A DNA stretch of 64,000 nt. It comes from Prevotella sp. GTDB lineage: Bacteria; Bacteroidota; Bacteroidia; Bacteroidales; Bacteroidaceae. Where the stretch lies: assembly GCA_017449495.1 (NCBI GenBank), contig JAFTFO010000038.1:1-64000 (forward strand), read 5' to 3'. Positions 33,767-41,710 of the stretch are shown in pieces (position 1 is the stretch's first letter; each line of letters starts with the position of its first letter). The position numbers and the translations under genes are program-made. The notes below the pieces were generated by a model. That model made no database searches, was not told the origin of the DNA, and worked only from the letters and a program-made list of their open reading frames with translations.

Positions 33767-34216
33767 TTATCTTTCAAAATACCAGATGAGTTTCTCTTCC
33801 TTATTATAATTAAAAAACGGAGATACAATATAGAGCCGTCCATCTGAAATGCTGTATGGATAAGGCACCATTTCCTTGCCCGCCCCATCTGATTCCATAT
33901 AGAGCATGCCCGCCTCTTTGTCGCAGATATAATGATAATCCCCTGACCCAGGCATCAAGGTAATTGGATAGGGACCCTTTCCTTCGTCTTTGGAAAAATG
34001 CACTTGAAGAGTACCATCCTTCTTGAAATAGAACTTGCTTCCTGCCACGTCCCTATTGTGATCGTCAGAGTCAGAATAATGCAGAAATCCCTGTAGATAC
34101 CAGACTCCATATAACTCATTTGGGTCCGACGGCTCTGAATCGTCATCGCCACAACTGCTTATACTAAAAGCCACTATCAGTAGAGCTGTCAACAAATACC
34201 AAATACCTTTTTTCAT
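33767..34216 (-). CDS. Lipocalin-like lipoprotein in the GH8/GH5 cluster
   Basis: A 149-residue protein with a lipoprotein signal (M-K-K-G-I-W-Y-L-L-T-A-L-L-I-V-A-F-S-I-S) and acylated Cys22 followed by G-D-D-D-S-E. The mature part has the L-Y-G-V-W-Y-L start and short strands of lipocalin-like Bacteroidetes lipoproteins. It starts one base after the GH8 stop, so it is co-transcribed with GH8. It could bind a saccharide or a lipid; not known. Confidence 0.75.
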   Translation of the reverse strand: MKKGIWYLLTALLIVAFSISSCGDDDSEPSDPNELYGVWYLQGFLHYSDSDDHNRDVAGSKFYFKKDGTLQVHFSKDEGKGPYPITLMPGSGDYHYICDKEAGMLYMESDGAGKEMVPYPYSISDGRLYIVSPFFNYNKEEKLIWYFER

Positions 34217-34217
34217 A

Positions 34218-35573
34218 TCAAATATCTGTATCAGACATGATGATCCGGTAGTTGCCGCTGAGGTGCATGAAGGCGAAAAGACGCAGCAGACCGTCGTAGT
34301 AGGCATCGAAGTAGCCATCCTCGAAGGGCTCGTGCTTGGCGTTCCAGAGGGCATCGACAAACTCTTTGCTCTTGTCGTGGCTGCAGAGCATCGAGGAGGC
34401 GGCTACGGTACCCACCAGTCCGATGCTGTGGCGCAGTTTGCGGAAGCCCCCGGCCTGCAGGATCTCATCGCCCTCGGGCAGGGTGCCGTCAGTACGGTAC
34501 TGATCGACGAAGGTGTCGACACCCTGCGAGTAGAAGAAGTTCTGGATGGTCTCACCATACTGGCGCTGCCACTCGCCGTCGGCACAACTCCACTCGTAGT
34601 CGAGGGTGATGTTCATCGGCACGCGCCAGGAGTCATAGCGGAAGTTGTTGCTACCGTTGCGTCGCGGGGCTCCTTGGGGGCGCTGCGGCATGCCAGGGAA
34701 GCGGGGCATCTGCATCTCGCTGCCGTCGTACTGGCTCATGTCGGGGTTCAGGCCTGTCTGCGGGTTGATGGCCTTGTGCAGATATTCGCGGCTCTTCTGG
34801 GCACAGGCCAGCCAGTAGTCGCTGCGACCGTCGTCGGCCCAGCGGGCCCAGACTTCATAGAAGGCGGGGATATGGTAGCTGGGGTCGGTGAAGCGCTGTC
34901 CGAAGCCGTCGGGGGTGAAGGTGATGAGTTGTGTCTCAGGGTCGATGAGGTACATCTGCTGTGGTCCCGTCTGCTGGGACCCGAATCCGGGGAATCCTGC
35001 GGGGCGGGGTTCTGGCTCGTACTCCTTCGGCTGGATGCAGTCGAGGATGTGCTGTGCCTCGGCCTTGTAGTTGATGCCTGTGTCGTTGCCCCAGCGGTTG
35101 GAGGCGAAGATGAGGGCTGTGATGAAGTAGAGTTCTCCGTCGGAGGCGGCTCCCTGGGCGTTGCGGGTGCCGTCGGTCTTACAGCTCCAGGCGAAATAGC
35201 CTTCGCGGATGCCGTCCTGGTGCTGCATGTATCTCTTGCTCCACCGCCACAGACGGTCGAAGATATCCTTCTCGCCGAACTGCACGGCAATCATCATGCC
35301 GTAAGACATACCCTCGGTGCGGGCATCGTCGTTCTTCACGTCGGAGACGTAGCCCATGGAGTCGCCTACCTCGAAGTAGACCTTGTTGGGGCCGCGGAAC
35401 ACGTCGTTGAACACTTCCTTCAGCTTGGCGTCGACATCGGCTTGCTGATAGCCCATCTCGACAAAGAGGTTACGGTACTGTCCTGTCTCAAAAGCGCCCT
35501 TCTTCCAGGGGGTGAGGGCAAAGGCACTGGCTGACATCATCATCAGGAATGCAATAATAGTTGATTTCTTCAT
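34218..35573 (-). CDS. Glycoside hydrolase family 8 (xylanase-type)
   Basis: A 451-residue GH8 enzyme with signal peptide (M-K-K-S-T-I-I-A-F-L-M-M-M-S-A-S-A-F-A). The (alpha/alpha)6-barrel landmarks are present: general acid Glu87 in A-R-T-E-G-M-S-Y-G-M, and D145 in A-A-S-D-G-E-L-Y-F with the aromatic repeats. Overall layout is closest to the reducing-end xylose-releasing exo-oligoxylanases and Bacteroidetes xylanases. A Pro/Gly-rich insert (P-R-F-P-G-M-P-Q-R-P-Q-G-A-P-R-R) lies near residue 300. First gene of the unit; own consensus promoter. Confidence 0.88.
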   Translation of the reverse strand: MKKSTIIAFLMMMSASAFALTPWKKGAFETGQYRNLFVEMGYQQADVDAKLKEVFNDVFRGPNKVYFEVGDSMGYVSDVKNDDARTEGMSYGMMIAVQFGEKDIFDRLWRWSKRYMQHQDGIREGYFAWSCKTDGTRNAQGAASDGELYFITALIFASNRWGNDTGINYKAEAQHILDCIQPKEYEPEPRPAGFPGFGSQQTGPQQMYLIDPETQLITFTPDGFGQRFTDPSYHIPAFYEVWARWADDGRSDYWLACAQKSREYLHKAINPQTGLNPDMSQYDGSEMQMPRFPGMPQRPQGAPRRNGSNNFRYDSWRVPMNITLDYEWSCADGEWQRQYGETIQNFFYSQGVDTFVDQYRTDGTLPEGDEILQAGGFRKLRHSIGLVGTVAASSMLCSHDKSKEFVDALWNAKHEPFEDGYFDAYYDGLLRLFAFMHLSGNYRIIMSDTDI

Positions 35574-35594
35574 ATAATAAGTTTAGTACGTGGG

Positions 35595-35626
35595 CAAAGG
35601 TAGTAATTTCCCCTGTAATGGCCAAA
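35595..35626 (-). promoter_or_regulatory. Promoter of the GH8 unit
   Basis: Minus-strand TTTG at 35626-35623, 20 bases, TACCTTTG at 35602-35595. Confidence 0.8.
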
Positions 35627-35720
35627 CATTTTGCGGATATTTATCTTTCGTTCTTTCTATTTTGCAAACGATAACGTAAAAAAAGACAGACAAAAGCAAT
35701 GCAGTTCGCTAATTTATTTG

Positions 35721-35728
35721 TAACTTTG
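35721..35728 (+). promoter_or_regulatory. -7 box of the IIC-kduI-exuT unit
   Basis: TAACTTTG, 52 bases before the start codon. The leader right after it holds a CCACAGATGACTCAGATTAA version (35,732-35,751) of the CAGATTA repeat. No clear -33 box. Confidence 0.5.
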
Positions 35729-35779
35729 CAGCCACAGATGACTCAGATTAACTCAGAACAATAATAAAGTAAGAAATAA

Positions 35780-37150
35780 ATGGAACAGGTATTCAGTTAC
35801 ATTATCAGTTTAGGAGCATCGGTGATGATGCCCATTCTCTTTACGATTATCGGCCTGTGCATCGGCATGAAGTTCGGCAAGGCCCTGAAGAGTGGTCTCT
35901 ATGTTGGCGTGGGTTTTGTGGGCTTAGGCATCGTGACGGCGCTGCTGACGAACAACTTCGGCAACCCGCTGAGTGAGATCTCGCGGCTCTATGACCTACA
36001 ACTTGGTGTGTTCGACATGGGCTGGCCCGCCGCCGCTGCCGTGGCCTACAATACGGCCGTGGGTGCGCTGATTATCCCCATCTGCTTAGGCGTGAACTTC
36101 CTGTTGCTCATCACGAAATGTACCCGCACGGTGAACATCGACCTGTGGAACTATTGGCACTTCGCCTTCATTGGCGCCGTGGCCTACTTCGTGATGGACC
36201 AGAGTCTGGCCTGGGGCTACTTCGCCGCCATTGTCTGCTACATTATCACGCTGGTGATGGCCGACCTGACCGCCGATAAGTTCCAGGGCTACTACGACGA
36301 CATGGAGGGTATCTCCATCCCGCAGCCTTTCTGCCAGAGCTTTACGGCCTTCGCCATCGGCATCAACTGGCTGCTCGACAAGATCCCCGGCTTCTCAAAA
36401 CTCGACATCGACGCTGAGGGACTGAAACGCAAGTTCGGTGTACTCGGCGAGCCGATCGTGCTGGGTGTCATCGTCGGTGCGCTGATCGGTGCTGTGGCCC
36501 AGATGGACATCAAGAAGGTGCTGTTCCTCGGCGTGACGATGGGTGCCGTGATGGAGTTGATACCGCGCATCACCAAGCTCTTCATCGACGGTCTGAAGCC
36601 GATCGCCGAGAAGACGCAGGAGGTGGTTCAGAAGAAATGGGCTGGCAAGAAGGTGTATATCGGCATGTCGCCCGCCCTCGTCATCGGCCATCCGACGACG
36701 CTCGTGGCCTCGCTCATCCTGATCCCGCTGGCCCTGCTGATGGCTGTGGCACTGCCGGGCAATGAGTTCCTGCCGTTAGCCTCGCTGGCTGGTATGTTCT
36801 ATGTGTTCGTGATGGTGCTGCCTTACACGAAGGGTAATGTGGTGAAGACGCTTATAGTGGGTCTCATCGCGGTAGGTATCGGCCTCTGGTTCGTTACCGA
36901 CATGGCTCCCGCCTTCACGCAGGCTGCCCAGACCGTCTATGCCCAGACGCAGGACCCTGCCGCCAAGATCCCAGAGGGCTTCCAGGCTGGTGCACTCGAC
37001 TTTGCCTCAAGTCTCTTCGGCTGGGTCATCTATAAGTGTGTCAACAGCTTGGCCTATATCGGCGCCGCCGTGCTCACGCTGATCACCCTCGCCATGATGT
37101 GGTGGAACCGCCGCCGCATCGTCGCCGAGGAGAAAGCCGCTAAGGCGTAA
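35780..37150 (+). CDS. PTS galactitol-type IIC membrane protein, orphan
   Basis: A 456-residue membrane protein with 10-11 hydrophobic segments and the EIIC-GAT (galactitol) family pattern: N-N-F-G-N-P-L near residue 57, M-G-W-P-A-A-A-A-V-A-Y-N near 77, and H-P-T-T-L-V-A near 308. In Enterobacteria such proteins work with phosphorylated IIA and IIB and HPr. Bacteroidetes lack a general sugar PTS and no IIA, IIB, HPr or EI is in the window, so this IIC probably acts as a plain transporter. Followed 39 bases later by kduI and then an ExuT-like permease, so a uronate or keto-deoxyuronate substrate is the best inference. Confidence 0.85.
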   Translation: MEQVFSYIISLGASVMMPILFTIIGLCIGMKFGKALKSGLYVGVGFVGLGIVTALLTNNFGNPLSEISRLYDLQLGVFDMGWPAAAAVAYNTAVGALIIPICLGVNFLLLITKCTRTVNIDLWNYWHFAFIGAVAYFVMDQSLAWGYFAAIVCYIITLVMADLTADKFQGYYDDMEGISIPQPFCQSFTAFAIGINWLLDKIPGFSKLDIDAEGLKRKFGVLGEPIVLGVIVGALIGAVAQMDIKKVLFLGVTMGAVMELIPRITKLFIDGLKPIAEKTQEVVQKKWAGKKVYIGMSPALVIGHPTTLVASLILIPLALLMAVALPGNEFLPLASLAGMFYVFVMVLPYTKGNVVKTLIVGLIAVGIGLWFVTDMAPAFTQAAQTVYAQTQDPAAKIPEGFQAGALDFASSLFGWVIYKCVNSLAYIGAAVLTLITLAMMWWNRRRIVAEEKAAKA

Positions 37151-37189
37151 GTTAATAGTTTATGGAATTAGAATAAAAAAGTATATATT

Positions 37190-38179
37190 ATGAACAAGAA
37201 AACAATTTTGACTTTATTGCTTATGAGTAGCTTGACCAATGGCTTCGGCCAGCAGAACGTGAACTTCCAGACGGCTTGTCATCCCGAGGACGTGAAGCAC
37301 TACGACACGAAGACCCTTCGTGAGCGCTTTGTGATGGAGAAGGTGATGGTGGCCGACGAGATTAACCTGACCTATTCGATGTACGACCGCTTCATCTACG
37401 GTGGCGCCATGCCTGTGACCAAGGACCTGAAGCTGGAGACCCACCCCCAGTTGCGTGCCGACTATTTTATGCGTAACCGTGAGTTAGGCATCATCAATAC
37501 CGGTGGCGACGGCGTGGTGATCGTCGACGGACAGGAGTATCCGTTAGGCTACAGCGAGGCACTCTATGTAGGCCGCGGATGGCTGGGTAAGGACAAGAAG
37601 GGCGCTGATATCGACTCCAACAAGGAAGTGATCTTCCGCTCGAAGGACCCGAAGAACCCTGCTAAGTTCTACCTGAACTCGGCTACCGCCCACCAGCACT
37701 ATAAGACACAGTGGGTGACGCTCGACGGACGTAAGAACGGTAATGTCCAGAGTCTGAAGGCTACTATCGTGGGAACCAAGGACAAGCCCTTAGGCACACT
37801 GGCCGAGAGCAACCAGCGCACCATCAACCAACTGATCGTGAACACGTCGTTGGAGGAGGGGCCCTGCCAGCTGCAGATGGGACTCACACAGTTGCAGGCA
37901 GGTAGTGTGTGGAACACCATGCCCGCCCACACCCATGGCCGCCGCATCGAGGCCTACTACTATTTCAATGTGCCCGAGGGACAGCAGGTGAGCCATTTCA
38001 TGGGTGAGCCTCAGGAGACCCGTGTCGTCTGGCTGAAGAATGAGCAGGCCATCATGTCTCCGGAGTGGAGCATCCACTGCGCCGCAGCCACCTATTACTA
38101 TACCTTTATCTGGGGTATGGCCGGTGAGAACCTGAACTACAACGATAAGGACAATATCCCCGTGATCGACCTCAAGTAA
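37190..38179 (+). CDS. kduI: 5-keto-4-deoxyuronate isomerase KduI with signal peptide
   Basis: A 329-residue KduI. The enzyme converts 4-deoxy-L-threo-5-hexosulose uronate, from unsaturated oligouronides, to 3-deoxy-D-glycero-2,5-hexodiulosonate. Zinc ligands are intact: His247 and His249 (A-H-T-H-G), Glu254, and His296 (W-S-I-H). Known KduI are about 280 residues and cytoplasmic. This one begins [20 protein letters not shown] before Q-Q-N, a typical Sec signal, and the conserved part starts at about residue 30, so it should be exported. It also carries insertions at about 130-147 and 183-205. Middle gene of the IIC-kduI-MFS unit. Confidence 0.9.
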   Translation: MNKKTILTLLLMSSLTNGFGQQNVNFQTACHPEDVKHYDTKTLRERFVMEKVMVADEINLTYSMYDRFIYGGAMPVTKDLKLETHPQLRADYFMRNRELGIINTGGDGVVIVDGQEYPLGYSEALYVGRGWLGKDKKGADIDSNKEVIFRSKDPKNPAKFYLNSATAHQHYKTQWVTLDGRKNGNVQSLKATIVGTKDKPLGTLAESNQRTINQLIVNTSLEEGPCQLQMGLTQLQAGSVWNTMPAHTHGRRIEAYYYFNVPEGQQVSHFMGEPQETRVVWLKNEQAIMSPEWSIHCAAATYYYTFIWGMAGENLNYNDKDNIPVIDLK

Positions 38180-38200
38180 TATCAATTTTCAATTATAAAT

Positions 38201-39646
38201 ATGACTCCCGTACAAACAACAAAGATGTCCAACTTCCGCTGGGTCATCTGTGCGCTGCTCTTCTTGGCAACCACCGTTAACTATCTGGACCGTCAGGTCT
38301 TGTCATTAACCTGGAAAGACTTCATCGCGCCCGAGTTCCACTGGACCGACGCCACCTACGGTAAGATCACGGCCTTCTTCTCTGTGTTCTATGCCATCGC
38401 CAACCTCTTCGCCGGAAAGTTCATCGACTGGATGGGGACGAAGAAGGGTTATCTGATAGCCATCTTCGTATGGTCGCTCGGTGCCTGCCTCCATGCAGGC
38501 TGCGGATGGGTGGCCATGCAGATTGAGGGCTACAGTACCATCGCCGAACTGGGACAACTCACGGGTGATGCCGCCGTCGCTCTGGCCACGATCTCTATGT
38601 ACCTCTTCCTGGCCTGCCGCATGGTGCTCGCCCTTGGTGAGGCCGGAAACTTCCCCGCCGCCATCAAGGTGACGGCCGAGTACTTCCCCAAGAAGGACCG
38701 TGCCTTCTCTACCTCGATCTTCAACAGCGGTGCATCGGTAGGTGCGCTGGTGGCTCCTCTGTCCATTCCCCTGCTGGCTCGTGCCTGGGGCTGGGAGATG
38801 GCCTTCATCGTGATCGGTGTGCTGGGCTTCATCTGGATGGGTCTGTGGGTATGGCTCTATGAGAAGCCCCACAAGAGCAGGTTCGTGAATCAGGCAGAGT
38901 TGAACTACATCGAGCAGGATAACGATATCGCCGAGGTGCAGGAGAAGGCTGAGCCGAAGGATGAGAAGACGATCCCGTTCTTCAAGTGTTTCACCTATAA
39001 GCAGACGTGGTCGTTTATCGTGGGCAAGCTGATGACCGACGGTGTGTGGTGGTTCTTCCTGTTCTGGGCGCCCGCCTATTTCAGTGAGCAGGGCTATCGT
39101 TCCGACTCGGGCATGGGTATCGCCCTTATCTTCACGCTCTACTTCATCGTGACGGTGATCTCGATCGGTGGTGGCTATCTGCCTACCTACTTTGTGGAGA
39201 AGCGCGGCATGAATCCCTATCTGGGCCGTATGCGTGCCATGCTGATCTTCGCCTGCTTCCCCCTGCTGGGACTGCTGGCACAGCCTATGAGCACCATCAG
39301 TCCTTGGTGGCCTGCCATCTTGATCGGTCTGTTAGGTGCCGGACACCAGGCTTGGAGTGCTAACCTCTTCTCGACCATCGGCGACATGTTCCCGAAGTCG
39401 ACCATCGGTACTATCACGGGTATCGGCTCAATGGCCGGTGGTCTGGGCTCGTTTGCCATCAACTATTGTTCTGGTGAGTTCTTCGACTGGGCAGCCGCTC
39501 AGGGTGCAGCCTATACATTCTTCGGATTCGAGGGCAAACCTGCCGCCTACATGGTGGTGTTCTGCATCTGCTCCGTGGCCTACCTCATCGGCTGGTGCAT
39601 CATGAAGACGCTCGTGCCGAAGTACAAGCCCATCGTGGTCGAATAA
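38201..39646 (+). CDS. MFS hexuronate transporter (ExuT-like)
   Basis: A 481-residue MFS permease of the anion:cation symporter family, with 12 hydrophobic segments. N-Y-L-D-R-Q near residue 26 and F-A-G-K-F-I-D-W-x-G-T-K-K-G between segments 2 and 3 are ExuT-like signatures; G-E-A-G-N-F-P-A-A-I in segment 4/5 matches hexuronate/gluconate members. It takes up galacturonate or glucuronate by proton symport. Cytoplasmic loop at about 235-260 is charged. Last gene of the unit and ended by the long hairpin at 39,661. Confidence 0.88.
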   Translation: MTPVQTTKMSNFRWVICALLFLATTVNYLDRQVLSLTWKDFIAPEFHWTDATYGKITAFFSVFYAIANLFAGKFIDWMGTKKGYLIAIFVWSLGACLHAGCGWVAMQIEGYSTIAELGQLTGDAAVALATISMYLFLACRMVLALGEAGNFPAAIKVTAEYFPKKDRAFSTSIFNSGASVGALVAPLSIPLLARAWGWEMAFIVIGVLGFIWMGLWVWLYEKPHKSRFVNQAELNYIEQDNDIAEVQEKAEPKDEKTIPFFKCFTYKQTWSFIVGKLMTDGVWWFFLFWAPAYFSEQGYRSDSGMGIALIFTLYFIVTVISIGGGYLPTYFVEKRGMNPYLGRMRAMLIFACFPLLGLLAQPMSTISPWWPAILIGLLGAGHQAWSANLFSTIGDMFPKSTIGTITGIGSMAGGLGSFAINYCSGEFFDWAAAQGAAYTFFGFEGKPAAYMVVFCICSVAYLIGWCIMKTLVPKYKPIVVE

Positions 39647-39660
39647 ACAAGTGTAATTGG

Positions 39661-39728
39661 AAACGAATTCCCGTAATTGATCATAATCCTGCCACGGAAT
39701 TATGATCAATTACGGGAATTCGTTTTAG
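39661..39728. terminator. Long perfect hairpin between convergent genes
   Basis: 27-base arms at 39661-39687 and 39699-39725 pair without mismatch around an 11-base loop, with T runs outside on both strands. It can end transcription of exuT-like and nitroreductase genes from both sides. The stem is much longer than needed and contains GAATTC and TGATCA palindromes. Confidence 0.8.
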
Positions 39729-39742
39729 TTTTATATCAGGTG

Positions 39743-40504
39743 TCAGATTCCAATCTCTTCCGTATAAGGCAAAAATCCTTGTCTTTTTAAAGTGCCGAGG
39801 AGTTCCTTCGACATGGCCTCATTATCTTTTCTCGTATAACGGATGTCGGTAAAGATCTGGGCGAGCGTCTCCTTGTGGTTGATCTCCACGAAGTGGCGAT
39901 TCTCTTCCAGTTCTTCCTTATATTTATAATAGGTGTCGATGTCCTTGCCTAAATAGTCGTGGTAAGTCTCCTGATGGACGAAACTCTCTAACGGCAGACG
40001 GTCGGAGAGGGAAGGCTCCTCAGCGGGCCAGCCGACGGTGAGGGTGGCGACGGGCATGACGAGCTTAGGTAGTTGCAGGATGTCGATGATCTGCTGGGGC
40101 TGATAGACCGTGGTGCCGAGGTAGCAGTAGCCCAGACCTTCCTCGTCCATCAGGTTGCAGAGTGTCTGCGTGTAGAGCAGGGCATCGGTAGCCGCATTGA
40201 TGAACGAGAGAAAGTTGTCGTAGCCCGGCTCTGCATTCCGGCATTTAGCCCAGAAACTGGTGCGGTTGAAGTCAGCACAGATGGTGAGCACAATGGGAGC
40301 CTCCTTCACCATCGGCTGGTTGAAGTGGGCGGGAGCCAACTTCTCTTTCATCTCCTTGGAACGGGTGACGACGACGCTGTAGAGCTGTAGGTTACCCATC
40401 GTCTGGGTACGGGCAGCCTCGGTCATCAGACGGTTGAGCAGTTCCTCGCTCACGTCTTTGTCCGCATACTTGCGGATGGTTTTTCTTGTCAGTAAAGTCT
40501 TCAT
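39743..40504 (-). CDS. Nitroreductase family protein
   Basis: A 253-residue FMN-dependent NAD(P)H oxidoreductase of the nitroreductase fold from the ATG at 40504. The FMN site start R-K-T-I-R-K-Y (residues 7-13) is present, then A-R-T-Q-T-M-G-N-L-Q-L-Y-S and C-Y-L-G-T-T-V near 135. It resembles NfsA-type enzymes. Physiological substrate unknown. Monocistronic; a -7 box TACCTTTG lies at 40531-40524 on the minus strand. A longer start would run into the promoter of the next gene. Confidence 0.88.
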   Translation of the reverse strand: MKTLLTRKTIRKYADKDVSEELLNRLMTEAARTQTMGNLQLYSVVVTRSKEMKEKLAPAHFNQPMVKEAPIVLTICADFNRTSFWAKCRNAEPGYDNFLSFINAATDALLYTQTLCNLMDEEGLGYCYLGTTVYQPQQIIDILQLPKLVMPVATLTVGWPAEEPSLSDRLPLESFVHQETYHDYLGKDIDTYYKYKEELEENRHFVEINHKETLAQIFTDIRYTRKDNEAMSKELLGTLKRQGFLPYTEEIGI

Positions 40505-40605
40505 ATTTATACAGATTATGGCGCAAAGGTAGTGAAAGTTTTCCAAAACGGGACACTTTTCTTCAAAAAACCTTGTAAAGTTTCCCAAAATAGAAAAGTT
40601 ATTTG

Positions 40606-40613
40606 TAACTTTG
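40606..40613 (+). promoter_or_regulatory. -7 box ahead of the RNR-tail-like/folB/amidase/MCE unit
   Basis: TAACTTTG. It rules out a start at or before 40611; the ATG at 40635 or 40623 is used. Confidence 0.55.
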
Positions 40614-40634
40614 CGGCGGCTAATGACGCTTGTT

Positions 40635-41342
40635 ATGCAAACAGAATCGAAAAAAGAAATGCTCAGACACATCGCCAGTGCGCTCGTGTCTGTAGCTGCC
40701 AAGACAGGGAGTGACCTCACAGAGGAAAAGATTGTCGGCCTGTTGGAGCAGGCCCTGAAGGCCTTGGTACCGGAGGATGCCGAGAAACTGGCCGTGCTGA
40801 CTGACCATGCACTGACCGATACCATCTTGTACCGTCGTCCGGATGTGACGGAGGTCCGTCCGCAACAGCTGGAGTGCGATGTGGTGCGTTTCCAGAACAA
40901 CAAGGAGAAGTGGGTGGCCCTCGTGGGACTGCTCGACGGTTATCCATACGAAATCTTCACTGGTCTTCAAGACGACGAGGAGGGTATCATACTGCCCAAG
41001 ACGGTGACGAAAGGAAAGATCATCAAGCAGGTGAACCCCGACGGCACGAAGCGTTATGACTTCCAGTTTGAGAACAAACGTGGCTATAAGACCACCGTAG
41101 AAGGACTCTCGGAGAAGTTCAATCCCGAATACTGGAACTACGCGAAGCTGATTTCCGGTGTGCTGCGATACCGTATGCCGTTAGAGCATGTCGTGCGGCT
41201 GGTGGGCTCACTCTCGCTGAAGGACGAGAGTATCAACACCTGGAAGACCGGTGTGGAACGTGCCTTGAAGAAGTATATCCCCGGCGTGCATGACGAGGAC
41301 GATTCAGATGCCTCAGTGAATGATAACACTGCCGACGAATGA
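40635..41342 (+). CDS. Protein resembling the C-terminal domain of Bacteroidetes B12-dependent ribonucleotide reductase
   Basis: A 235-residue protein. From memory of the family, the block D-A-L/H-A-L-T-D...R-P-x-x-L-E-C-D-V-V-R-F, then K-W-V-A-L-V-G-L-L-D-G-Y-P-Y-E-I-F-T-G and Y-W-N-Y-A-K-L-I-S-G-V-L-R-Y-R-M-P resembles the region after the barrel in Bacteroidetes adenosylcobalamin-dependent RNR. Here it stands alone: no catalytic Cys triad and no glycyl or barrel domain is seen. The N-terminal 60 residues are helical and the end is acidic. It could be a stand-alone regulatory or substrate-binding subunit. Its stop overlaps the folB start (ATGA). Confidence 0.6.
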   Translation: MQTESKKEMLRHIASALVSVAAKTGSDLTEEKIVGLLEQALKALVPEDAEKLAVLTDHALTDTILYRRPDVTEVRPQQLECDVVRFQNNKEKWVALVGLLDGYPYEIFTGLQDDEEGIILPKTVTKGKIIKQVNPDGTKRYDFQFENKRGYKTTVEGLSEKFNPEYWNYAKLISGVLRYRMPLEHVVRLVGSLSLKDESINTWKTGVERALKKYIPGVHDEDDSDASVNDNTADE

Positions 41343-41710
41343 CGCTGACTGCTGGCTATATCACATTAAGGAACGTCCGTTTCCATGCCTTCCATGGGGT
41401 GATGCCCCAAGAACGGCAGGTGGGTGGTGACTTCCTGCTCAGTCTGCGGGTAGGCTACCCGTTGGATCGGGCTTTAGAGTGTGATGAGGTGGGGGAGACC
41501 CTTAGCTATGCGACACTCTTCGAGCTTGCCAAACGGGAAATGGCTATCCCATCGCAGTTACTGGAGCATGTCGCCGGACGTATCGCAAAAGCCATCATGG
41601 CTACCTTCCCGGCAGCGACATCCATCGACTTGGAACTGACGAAACAGAATCCCCCGATGGGAGCCGACAGTGAGGGCGCAGGGGTCGAGCTACATTGGGA
41701 GAAGGAATGA
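41339..41710 (+). CDS. folB: Dihydroneopterin aldolase FolB
   Basis: A 123-residue enzyme that converts 7,8-dihydroneopterin to 6-hydroxymethyl-dihydropterin in folate synthesis. Family pattern: L-R-N-V-R-F-H-A-F-H-G-V-x-P-Q-E-R near the start, then D-E-V-G-E-T-L-S-Y, the S-Q-L-L-E-H-V motif with the catalytic Glu, and K-x-N-P-P-M at the C-terminus. Overlaps both neighbours by 4 bases, so the unit is translated together. Confidence 0.93.
   Translation: MTLTAGYITLRNVRFHAFHGVMPQERQVGGDFLLSLRVGYPLDRALECDEVGETLSYATLFELAKREMAIPSQLLEHVAGRIAKAIMATFPAATSIDLELTKQNPPMGADSEGAGVELHWEKE

Noticed and set aside
34263-35534. 423-codon plus-strand frame
   Set aside because: Shadow of the GH8 gene; composition is that of an antisense frame.
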